A stretch of 64,000 bases of DNA from Leptasterias polaris. Taxonomy: Eukaryota; Echinodermata; Asteroidea; Forcipulatida; Asteriidae. The first letter of the stretch is position 1; each line of letters begins with the position of its first letter. Made by a program: the position numbers and the translations under genes. Below are positions 25,584 to 38,200 of this stretch, piece after piece. Below the pieces are notes generated by a model. That model saw nothing but the letters and a program-made list of their open reading frames with translations, was not told where the DNA came from and did not search any database. The DNA lies in NCBI GenBank assembly GCA_037783415.1, contig JAZGTN010000055.1, positions 372,001 through 436,000 of the forward strand. The letters are read 5' to 3'.

Positions 25584-28500
25584 ATCTTCACACTTACAAG
25601 TTTCATTATAGTTTTTGGTTTGAATCCCCCTGGAACTAAAATCGAAGGACGAGAATACATTGTGGGCGACACTTCAACCAGAAAGCCGAAAATAGGCACA
25701 GTCCTCACCTTTTGAATGGACAGATTCTCCTGAACTTTCAGATGTGTTTTAACTACTACTAGTAGTACTACTTACTATATATCGGGTACATAGTGATGTC
25801 GACTTAATATAAACCTTCTACCCGATATAAACTTATTACCCACCTGCTGACTAAGAAATGTGCAACGCCAGATTCGTTTAGGTATGACAGCGGCCAGTGT
25901 GACATACAGGAGTGGACACTAACCAAATAAAGTAGAATTAGTCTAACTCCCCCCTCCTTTATTTCCCCTTCACCGTGGACAGGAAGCTTGTATGATTACA
26001 CTCACATCGAAACAGTTATGACAGTTACCAATACAGAGTCAACGTGCGAGGACTACAAGGTCACCAGTGATGAGTGTAATGGAGAAATTGGAAGAAGTCC
26101 AAATAAAATTCCCAGCAAGATTTTCGTCAAAAGATCGAGTCAACTAAGCACCTTCTACACACAATGACTGTGTCCGTCTATCGAACAGTTCAAAGAACAT
26201 TTGTATATCCACTCTGAGTTCCATTGCTTTCGATAAGAAACCATACCTGCAAGTTCCATTCGGTATTTAATGGTGTACTCAAAATGCATTGCCTGAAACT
26301 GGACGCAGACGCGAAATACATTACTACATTGCGTTCAAAAGCAACATGGAAAGCTATTAAGAAAACTGTAATTTTTTTCTCATCTGCCTAGTGACAACTC
26401 CCCCTATCGCTCCCGTCAAAATGAACATCAAGTTAGCAGTGAGTCATGAAACGGGATTATGACTAGTGACCACAAGATCCACGGTACAAATAAACAGGAT
26501 CTGTGGGTAACAACGTGTGACAGCAGCTAACTGAAAAGTGAATCGTGACGGGGGAAGGGGGGCATAAAAGAGCCCCCCTTCAACTCTGAATCCGATCCAT
26601 TAAACTCATGTTAATCATACATAACTGTCTCCTTTATGAGATCATTTAGAACCACACCTAAATGTTATCCCCTTCCCCTTCCTTTTACCCCTTCAGCTAT
26701 ACCCCGTGTTGAAGAAACAGCTGATGCACCTGAACTCGCTCTAATTGTGAGCATAAACAAGTGCAGGCTCGAAAACGGGGTGGGTAAACCACAACTGCAC
26801 GTGGTAAATCGATGCGGAGGGAAGTTGCTCATCTACTTTCTTCCGCGGTCTGCAAGAGGATGGGAGTTTGATGAGGGAGAACCTAAGAAACGGATTAGGA
26901 GGGGGACACAAACAACTGCACTGACGTCAATGTTACAACCACAAGGCTGCGCTAGATTTTGCTGGGTGATTTTGATCAGTTTGAGGGGGACAGAGTTTGG
27001 TTTCGATTGGGAGAAGCTGAAGGGACCTCCTGTAAAAAATGGTGCAGCAAACTTTGAAACCTGAAAGGTATTTATCAATCTGTGCACTTAAAAACTTTGA
27101 TAGCATCGAGTCAAGCTTCATCAACAATGTATGGGACACTCATGCTCGTAAACGAAGACAACTGTCTGACGCCGAGATACAATAATTGTGTGCGGAGCGT
27201 CTTGACTTTACAACAAAAACAGAGTTCGATGTGTGAGTTACGTTCAAACAAAATCAGAGATACGTTTGTGTCCAAAGCTTTTTGAGATGCGTTATAACAA
27301 AAAGTTAAAATATTTGTGCACTGGCCTGGTGCAAGATTACGGCCTTACAATGTATGTTCTTCCAGGGACGAAGCGTATACATGTACAGTGTACATGTATG
27401 TATAGGTACTGATGTGAGATTGACGTAACAAAAAGTGAGATTCGGCATTTTGCAATGGCGCAACGATGATTACTTTTCTAGATACAGCATAGACAATAAA
27501 ACCCACCTAGTTAGCACATGCACTCATCCACTACATTAGTGTACACTAACAAACAATGCTCAATTTGAATCAATAAGAAAGGTTCTAAACTGGCCAAATT
27601 GAAAAGTAAGGATTCTACTCATTGATTCAACATTAAAGAGGGTACAACTTCTATATAATTTAACTTATCACAGATGATGCCATTGTCAGAGTTTGGCAGA
27701 AGTTTCCCCACGGTTTTGACAGCAAGGGTTTACGTCACAAGCCAAGGTTCAAGGTCATACTTAGGTCATGTCATAATTATCCCAAAACTTTGAAGAGTTA
27801 GGGTTTGTTATAGGTTGGCACTCACTAAAGCACTCATCAAAGTATAACTTGGGCTTGTCAGAAGTCAATCGCCAACACATTGTCATGTCTAGAGAGATAA
27901 AGAGTGCATTGACAGCACCTAATTGGTCTCTTGATTGAAAGAAAGGTTAGGTAGCTACTCCCTCCTACCCTCCTACTAAGCTCAGACGACGAGAGAGCCT
28001 CATACCCAGGGACTGATTGACGAGCCCATCACTGACAAATGAGGTTGACAAGTTTGTCAAATGTAACATCGACATGTGACTGCACGATATCCTCACGGCT
28101 AGAATGATTCATGTACAATGTGCCTGCGGGAACTTGTCCATCATCAGCCGTCAGCTCGTCCTCTATCAGGTGGAAATTGAGTGTCACGGGGAAATGCTAC
28201 CTTTGTCAGTCTTTAAGAGCACCTGTAAATATCTCATCGCAAGAGGGCGCTATATAGGCTAGGTAGTGCACATACTGACAGAACTATCAAAATCATTGAT
28301 TTGACAATGTTTCTGTAAGAAACTGTTGATTGTAACGTCGCAGGCAAATAAAGAAGACAGGCAAACCATCTTGAAGAACACACTCTAAGAGTGTAGTTTT
28401 ATTAACAAAATTTGACATAAATATCCAATCGACACATGCTAGTACTTCCTTCTTTCAACTCTGTACTTAAATATCAATCAACCAATACCTCATATAAGTA

Positions 28501-29215
28501 TGAAGGAGAGGTTAGTCACTCTGAAGCAACCGAGTGTTGGCTACACTGTTCTCACATAAACACTTTGTATTTATCAGCACTAGAGGGCGACAAACATCAA
28601 CACTAACCAAAAATGGGCATGATCAAACAGGTATCATTTTTGGGGTGCATAAGCGAGTGTTGTCCCAGTTGGAACACAATGCTTCTTGAAAATTTGTCCA
28701 CGAAGCTCTCCATTTCTCACTTGAAATCAAGTGAGAGCTGAGCCAGAAAGAGAAGGGCATGCAGCAATACTCCAGTATTATTTGTCCATGGTGTAAATTT
28801 GGCACAAAAACTTGAACATGAAAATGAAAAACATCTGTAAAGCAGAGGATTGAAATTTTTACATTTGTGATGCTGTGAGAAACTTGTAGCTCGTGATGGG
28901 TATCTAAAACACTCAAGAAGCCGTAGAGCTCATACAAATGGATGAACTTTCTTTATAATCCACAAAGACGTGCGTTTCATGAAGGTTCTTCTAAGAAATC
29001 TGTTGTTATCCAAAACCGGATTTGATTTTGACTCTCAGATTAAAGAATTCAGTTCATCAGAGAATCTAGATTTCAGTTTGACCATCATCGGTCGTTCTCT
29101 TTTCTTCAATATTTTCTCCTAAGACAACATGTCTTAACAAGAATCACTAAACAGATCAACATCCCATTTCATCGCAGAGTATCAATTTCAGTTGAGCAGA
29201 GTACATGACTCCCTG
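25584..29215. other. non-coding region downstream of gene U1
   Basis: A plus-strand open frame at 26636-27064 (142 codons) has no recognisable domain and a strongly overlapping minus-strand frame, so I leave it uncalled. A 23-bp palindrome built on TACATGTACA occurs at 27377-27399. On the minus strand an AATAAA at 28397-28402 could end the U1 transcript. Confidence 0.4.
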
Positions 29216-32200
29216 TCATTGGTTTTCTTGTTTTGATCTTTTCTTAATCCGTTTAGTTCTTTCGTATCTGATAGTGTCACTCTCTAATGCAGCAAGTTCA
29301 GACAATCTTTGCTGAAAGGATGGAGATGCACTGTGTACTGGGTCAACGTAGGGATATCTGCCACCTGTTAAGAAAAGGCAAAACAGATTATTATTGTGTG
29401 ATAATGAACACTTACAATAGACCGATCCATTAAGCCCCGCCTCCTTACGAGTTGACCAATCACAGCCGCGAAACCCGATCACCATTAGTGCAAAGATCAC
29501 CAAACGGCTCAAATGGTGATCAGATTTCGCGGTTGTGATTGGTCAATGAGAAATGGGCGTGGCTTAATGGATCGGTGTATTATGTACATCCAAATATTAG
29601 AAAGTACAGTATACTGCAATTATGGCATTTTATCTTTAGATAACAGCCCCATCCATGGAGTTAAAAAAATTCCAATTAGCTTTTGGAAATAGTATCCTCA
29701 GCACTAGAGAAATAGATCACAGGGCAGGTTTTTTTTTTTTTTTTTCACAGGGCAGAAACAAAAATGTCTGAATTCAGCCTGATAAAATTCTGAAATTTCT
29801 AATCCCTGTATATTGCATCTTGCATTGATTGATTGAATACCATAATATTTTTTAAACGATTTTCAAAAGTCCATCCTACAGAAATGACAATAAGAAACGT
29901 AACACGCAAAGTGTATGAAAATCTTGTGTTTTAAAGCAGTAATAAGAAAATCTTGTGTTAAGGCAGTAATTAAGAAGAATAATAATAATAATATGGATTT
30001 ATATCGCGCTTTATCACACCCAAGGGCGTCTCAAAGCGCTTCGAACATTATTACCCCTGGTCACTGGGCCATTTATTTCATTCCTTAAACCATCTCAGCT
30101 CCCTGGGGAGTATACAGCCTGTGCTGCAATATATGCGCTACTAAAAGCTAAATCAATCACAAGAACCATCTCTGCCCTCACAGGTACCCATTTTACCCCT
30201 GGGTGGAGAGAAGCAATTATAGTTAAGTGTCTTGCTCAGGGACACAAGTGTCACGACCGGGACTCGAACCCACACTCTGCTGAACAGAAACACCAGAGCT
30301 TGAGTTCGGTGCTCTTAACCGCTCGGCCACGACACGCCATGAAAATACAACCATAAGACAATAACAAAAGACAATAAAAAAAGACAATAAAAAAAGACAA
30401 TAAAAAAAGTGTGTAAATAGTTTGATAATGTGAAGTTGATGGCACAATGTTTACAGTAAAATATCACAAAGACACCAAGATAAACATGTTGTAGAATAGT
30501 GTCACTTATAAAAGATACCAAAGGAAAATGGCACAAGAAAAAAGCAAAATTATCCGTACACAAGAAAAATGGAAGAAAGAAGAATATATTAGAAATAAGT
30601 ATCAAATCAAGAGACAATATAATGTGAAGGATTTGATTAATTTACAGTACAATATATCGAACAAACCAAGATAAGAGATGTCATTAATACAGGTTGCCAT
30701 ACATGTTATGTTGTAAGGCAAATGGCACAAGAAAAATTATCAAGCGTGGACATAAGAAAAAAGAAAGAAAAATATATTAGAAATTAGTATCGGGAGACAA
30801 TAAAAGTGAATGATTCTATTATTGTAAAGGTGACACCACAATGTGTACAGTACAGTATAAAAAATATACAAATATAAACATATTGTAGAATATTATCATT
30901 AATAATTATCACTGTTACGTTGTAAGGCAAATGGCAAAAGAAGCTTTACAATCAAATGACAGATGTGGACGGAATAAAGAAAGACAAAAATTATAAATTA
31001 GTATCAAGAGACAATATAACATTAATAATTTCATTAATGTGAGGGTGATATCATAATGCAGACAGTACAATATGAAAATACACCAAGATAAAGACAGAAA
31101 TATAAGAAAGCAATTTAAAGCAGAATTAAAACACAAGGGTGCTTATTACACATCAAGTATTCAACAAAATCACATTGTGGGATAGAGTGTCAATAATAAA
31201 TGTTGCAAAACGATGTTGCAAAGGCAAATGGCACAAGAAAATTTGCAAAATTATTTTTCAAAATGAACAACAGAAAGAAGAAAGTAAAATTATGAAGAAG
31301 AAGTATTATTGATAAAAGAAATTGAATGTTTCCGTCATGTGGTAATAATCCAATCAAGGGTGAAAACAGTCTGACCCCTCTATGGTATAATGAGATTCAG
31401 TATTGATTGATGTTAATGGTCAAAGGGAACAAGACAGATATGGATGATAGTGGTATAGTGGGCAGAGCTGTGTATTGAGAGAGTTGCAACAAATTGTGAT
31501 TAGAAGCCATTTTTGGCCCCAAAAGCGTATGTGCGCACACTGGGTGCCAGACTAGTCTGCACATTAGGTTGAACTCCATTTGCACTGAAAATGGCTCCAG
31601 CGACCACATGACTAAAGAAAACCAGTCTCTCAATGTCACAACTCTCTCAATACCACAGCTCTGTGAGTGGGTGGAGTCACTTAAGAATGGGATGTCATTT
31701 TGCTTTCAAAAAAAAAAACTTACTCTTATTCTTGTCGTTTCCAGTTAGAGGCAACACCATCCCACCCCTCGTTTTGCTCCTATGCGTTGGTGACCTCGTG
31801 CTGAGGTCACGACTTCTGAACCCAATACTCTGACCTCTGAGAGCTGCAGAGGAGGCTGTGGCCGCTACCGTCAGTGTACCCATACTAGAGAGAACATCCT
31901 TGTTGGATGCCGTGCGGTAAGACCCACTGCTAGTGGTGCTCTGATCAGCAGCAGTACGAGTTGCATTGGTGCTTTTGCCAGTAAGGTGGAAGCCGTTACG
32001 ACGGATATCCATTGCTGATGGACTTGTTTCTTCTGGCAAGACTGAGGAAAAAAGACAAATATTTATCAGGCAATTCATTATTGACATTAATTTGAATAGG
32101 TATCTGGATGTCATGAGTTGACAATCACTCCATACAAATGAACAACTTCAACAACTTGAAATCCAACTCTAATGTAGCAATGTAGCATTGCTAGTTTTAT

Positions 32201-35200
32201 TCTTAAGAAAAGCCCTGTCAAAAAACAGTCAAACAGAGTCAAAGTAAGTCGGTCTCTTTGGACCTTATGCATTGAAGTCATCACGCAGCTATCTTAGATG
32301 TAAAACCGTGATAAAACAATGGAAATACGCAGCTATTTATGCGCGGCGCACAGGATGGGCCAATGAGCAACCTTTATAAACCGAGGGCGCCCTAAATGAC
32401 GTCAAGTGCACAAGGTCTATTCTGAATGCCTCTGGTACGTTTATGCACACAATGGTTACACAATCAAACAAAGTACACGCACATCTCTCCTCAAACGTTT
32501 GAAACAAATCACACAAAGTTGTTATTGTGCTCAGAATGTTTATTAATCACATCTCGGAACACCCACTGGACCACTGGCCAGTGTCAAATAAATTCAGCCC
32601 TTGGCCAGTAACCCCAGTAACAGAACAATGTAAAGGTTTACCCCGCAAGAAGGCAAAATCCATTTTTAATATTAGTTTACATAATTTACCTGTTCAAAAA
32701 AAACTTTACAAGATTATCTGTTGCTCTAGTGCAATACACATCTCTCTTTTTAATTAGTAAAAACTGTTAAAGTGCTTTTATAAAAAAGGAAGTAAACATT
32801 GCTGAAGTTGGGGAATTTATGACTTCTTTTTCTTGAGTTAAAATTTGTTTAACAACAATTTGGAGGAGGTTATAATACTTCAAGTAACAGGTGGAAAATT
32901 GAATTTTTAGTGTGATGTACATGATGGGTATGTGATTCACATATTTTGCCAATAAAGCTTTCAATGTTTACAGGAGCAAAAAATAAGTTAGTGGCCTGAC
33001 GTTTCGACCCTAGCAGTCTTTCTCGAAGGCTAAAAAAGGCTATGTTTACAGGACACGTCATTGGTTTTGGCAGAGTACATTAAATTTACTCTCTGAGCAA
33101 TCCATCGGAGTATTTGTTTGTAACGTTTTTGAGAATACAGCAAAAATAATAGTTTATATTTTTTTGAGGAAGTCAAAATGAAGGCAAAGTTATGAGGCAC
33201 AATTTTATAGATCATTATCAATCATGCATCATAACTTTGTTAGCGATGAATGGAGTTTGGCGAAGCACTTCAAACTTTTTTCGGAATGATTTACCCAAGA
33301 ACCAACTTGAAAGTTCTGGAATCTGTATCAACAGCTTGGGGAAATTTTGTTTTGTTCTTTCTTTCAACAAAATAGTGGTCAATATAAACTGCCATTAAAA
33401 GGAGGTTACTTTTTTACTTCTTTAAAAAACAAACAAAAAAATTGTCAGTCATTATTGCTGTTTTTTCAAAAGAGATAGTGCAAATGTAAATCAGCTTGAC
33501 ATCAAGTAAAATTCCTAATTCCAATATCAATTATCTTGAAATTGAACTAATCGCTGAACTACCTTTTTAATATTGGAACAAACCAACCTTCTGAAGATAA
33601 ATTAATGAATGGAAAATTGGATTATAGGAGCAGTGCAAGGATCACAGCAACATATGAAAACCACGTCCAACGGCAAACCTGTCTTGGTGATTTTTTGCAA
33701 AGAGACAATTCATACCTGTTGATACATGTAATTGCAAAGTATTTATTGGATTTAAGTGTGAAGAGTGCATGAAGGTGGCAGGTGGGACATGCAGTCCCAG
33801 TCTGCGAAGTGTCAGACCTGTTTGGAACAATTGTGAAACATTAAGAAAAAAACATTGAATTTAATGAATAATGTGCTTATTTAACCCTTTAGAGACCATT
33901 CATTTCTGTGTAATTATCACCATACGCCCAGATATGGTTTAACTGTTGATTTTTTGAAACAGTTTTTTCTTGTTAAAGTGTCTGAATAAATAGAGTTTAA
34001 AATGCAAATTTGGTTTGTTTTAGAAACATAGATACTAAGTTAACAGGGGAAACATTAGAAAATGTCAATTCAGGTCATGACCTTTACTTTGACCTTTCGG
34101 TGGAGTGTAAGTAGGCCGACCTTGCGGCTTTTATGAATATTTTTGAACTAAGCCATTTCCAGCCGCTATGGTCTCTAAAGGGAAGGCGTGACACACCGAG
34201 TCCCAATGTACTGAAATGCAATAAGGCAGAACAAAACATTGTCAAAATAAAAACAGATATATTTTGAGAAGACATTACACTCATGCATGTGACAATCTAG
34301 TGTGGTGCAAACATTTTGCGGGAAGAGCAGAAAAATCTAGGTTTGACACGGTACTTACAAGAACATAATGTATTTCAAAAGTTATTCCAAACTTGTGCAT
34401 GTGTGTGCACATGCTTGATCAATTTGTGTTGTATTATCTTGCGTTTTTATCAATTTAGTAAGAAGGTGGCTTGTTGTGCAATTTCATTTGTAAGAAAATA
34501 TAAATTAGCTCTTGCAAACTGCTTCTAAACCAAAAGATGTATGGTATAAATGCAAAAAAAATTGTTAGCAGCGTAACATTTGGACTCCAGCAGAGTCTTT
34601 TTCATATGCTGAATTTCATTTGTGTATCAGAGTGAATTGTGCAATTCCTAATCACCTCTTAACATAATAATAATAATAATAATAATAATAAGTTTTTATA
34701 CAGCGCTTTACACACCCAAAGGGCGTCTCAAAGCGCTTCCAACATCATTACCCCTGGTCACTGGGCCATTTATTTCATTCCTTAAACCATCTCAGCTCCC
34801 TGGGGAGTATACAGCCTGTGCAACAAATATGCGCTACTAAGCTAAATCAATCACAAGAACCATCTCTGCCCTCACAGGTACCCATTTTACCACTGGGTGG
34901 AGAGAAGCAAATTATAGTTAGGTGTCTTGCTCAGGGACACAAGTGTCACGACCGAGACTCGAACCCACACTCTGCTGATCAGAAACACCAGAGCTTGAGT
35001 TCGGTGTTCTTATCCGCTCGGCCACGACACCCCATCAACTTATACAGGCCTAATACTTCACAGAGGAAAGAGCTAGGCAATTACCTCCATGCCCCTGGTC
35101 ATTGCCTTGGTGCCCCTTAAAAAGGTCCTGAAGAAATCTTAATTTCCATCATAGAGGTGCTGAACTTATTCTGAAGAAAAAGTACCTTGCCCAGACAAAA

Positions 35201-38200
35201 ATTAAGTATCAGGACTGTCTAATAGTATAAGGTATATGATACAATTGCAATAATATCCAGGCCTGGAATTTCATCTTTGAGAGGGCAAGGCCATTTTCAT
35301 TTTGCAAGGGGCACTTCAATCGGAAAATACTATAGTCTATGGGAAACTTTTGAAGGGGCACCAAGGCCAAGAAAGGGGCAACATAGGCCATTGTCTCTGT
35401 GGACTCCGTATAGTTCAAGGACTGCAATTCGCCCTTTACACGGTCAGCAATTTTGCGTGTAGAGCAGTGTATAGAAGGCTAGAAGCATTATACACTTGCA
35501 TCCAAACAGATACTAATACAATAGAAATAAAGCATGAAGTCGCGACGAGGCTCTACACGCACAGGTCGATCTGTGCATAGGGCAAATACACCTGTCAACT
35601 GGGACCTGGGCCCAATTTCATTGAGCTGCTTAAGCACAAAAAGTAGCTAAGCACAACAAAATTATGCTACCAGAAAAGGTTTACCAGCCAAACTACCATC
35701 TCACATGTACAATTTGTGAATGGTTTCCTGCTCATTTCTGCTAAGCAAAAAATTGTTAAGCAATATTTTCTGGTTAAGGAGCTCTATGAAATTGGGCCCT
35801 GGATAAATCAACCTGCAAGTTTTATTTAATTATTTATTTATGTTCAGTTTCTGGTTCTGATTCTTATAAGTGGTACCTTTGGAATCTAATCTGTTCGGCT
35901 GTGGAGGTGCTTCCCTGTGTGTCCTCTTCTTTCGTTCTCGTTCTAGTTTCCTCTCCAGGAGGCGGTAGTCGTTTTCTGGTGATGGTATAGATCTGTTGTT
36001 GTTGGTGGCACTCTCTTGCTGAGTTGAACTGAAACTACCACTGGCATTCAGATCCTGGCCAACATTGTAGGGCGAGTTGGAAGAGCTGTAAATTGGATTG
36101 AAAAGAAAATTGTTTGCATAAAATCATCCATTTGCAAGAGGAACTTAATATGGGTTAGCCAGTGATGCAACGTGTAATATATAAAATGAGTAGAGTTTAG
36201 ATCTGGGGGAAAACAAACCATTACACACAGCGTTCTAGCATCCTGACTACACTGTATGTAAACCAGGCCAACCAGGGTGGGGTCAGAATTGATTAGAGTT
36301 TGGATCAGGGGGAAACCAATATTTCCTCGTAGCCTTCTATAGCACCCTCAGTATGTAAACCAGGGTGGGGTCAAAGGAAAGATTCCATGGTACAAAATGA
36401 TACTAGAAATTGGTACAAAATAGCACCTCCAAAAACTGCTATGCAATAAATGTGATGTACATGTATTTATAAACAGGTGTTTGTGCACATATTTCACATA
36501 ATAAACATTATGTGGGTGTCATGGCCAGGTGGTCTAATGCACTGTTCTCAAGTTCAGGTGGCTAAGTCATCAGGGTGTGGGTTCAAATCCTGGTCACAAT
36601 GCTTGTGTCCTTGAGCAAGACACTTAAATATAATTGCCTCTCATCACACAGGGATACCCTGTAAGGACTGAGATGGTTCTTGTGATTGAATTAACTTGGT
36701 GCGCTACATACTTGGCAGCACAGGCTGTATACTCCCCAGGAAGCTCAGATGGAATTAAATAATTGGCTCAGTGACTGGGGTAATACTAGTCGAACACCAT
36801 GAGCGTCATCTGTGAGATGGATTTGAGTGCTATAAGAAGCCACTTTTATTATTGTTATCATTTATTACAGTAGCAAGGAAATTTTGGGGTTACTTGTTTA
36901 CAGTGACCATACAATATAGGGCATGTATAGCAAAGGACCATTAATAGAAAAACCATTCCTAGCAAATCACAACAAAATTTTGAAAATCGGATCAGGTTCA
37001 TGTCATTATAATAATAATAACAATAATGTGAATATTTATAATGCGCAGGTATCCATCCCAAAAGATGCATGACGCAGAAAACGGAAAAATTAACAGAAAG
37101 AAAATATGAATATCTACCTGGGAGAACACAAAACACTACTTCATGGGCCATAGGCTTGAGTGAACAACGATGTTATGAGAGTTTCCTTAAAACTACTCAC
37201 AGAAGATATGTTAAGAATATTTTGAGGAAGTTTATTCCAAAGAAGAGGACCTGCATGTGAGAATGATCGATCCCCCAGGTATGAGAGAGAGATACACAGG
37301 CATGAGAATATGCGATGATAAAAAAAAACGGAAACATTTTAACGCTAAAAATTGCATGTCCGGATTTTGGGCAAAGTCCAAATTTTTGCGTGTCCGGAAT
37401 TTGGGCAAGTTTACCTATGCCCCATGCGTCAGCGTCGCACTCAGTGAATCCCTCTTGCGTTTTGGGGACCATTTGTGGGATCGAGGACATGTTAATAGGA
37501 GGAAAATACTTTAAAAAAAGATGAAATCATAACAGTGCTAGACGTATATTGTCTTAAAAAGCTCAAAATAAAATGATATTCGGAACTTACTTCCACGAAA
37601 ATAAATGATTATGAACGAAGCAGTCAATGTCATGCTTTTGTTACAAATATTGTTTTTTGGGGGGTCTTTTTACCTGTGATAGTGAATAATTGTGTTAAGT
37701 GTTGGCCCCCTTTGGCCATTGAAACTTGTTCTTCAAACACCTTTTCGTATCTCCAAGATCCCGACAGTTTATAAACCATACCATTTTGGAAAAATAATGT
37801 GAGACGTCAAACGTCAATGAATCTCCCCATACGTGTGTCGCACACTCATGCATTGTCTCGAAGTTTCTTCCAGGTCATAGTTCAATGCGTAAAAATATCT
37901 CCAGCCGTAAAACACATTAAACGTATCGAAGAAACGGCACTTAAGCCTATGAAGGTTCGTACCGACGACTGGTAAAAAAGGTATAACGATGCGCGCGCAT
38001 CCAAAACACCGTGCGTTGTTGTCAGTAGACTTTTCAACGTCTCCACGAATGTTCCTTTGCTGCAACAGTAAACATACATGTATTACGGTCAAACCGTACC
38101 GTGAATGAAGCGGGGAAAGACTGAAAGAAGTCTACAGATATCAATTGAACGTGCTGCATGCACATGGAAGAAACAAATCAACGCATATTGGGCCGGCCGC

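Noticed and set aside
26636..27064. 142-codon plus-strand open frame
   Set aside because: No domain, no splice or polyadenylation context, and an overlapping minus-strand frame; it looks like a chance frame.
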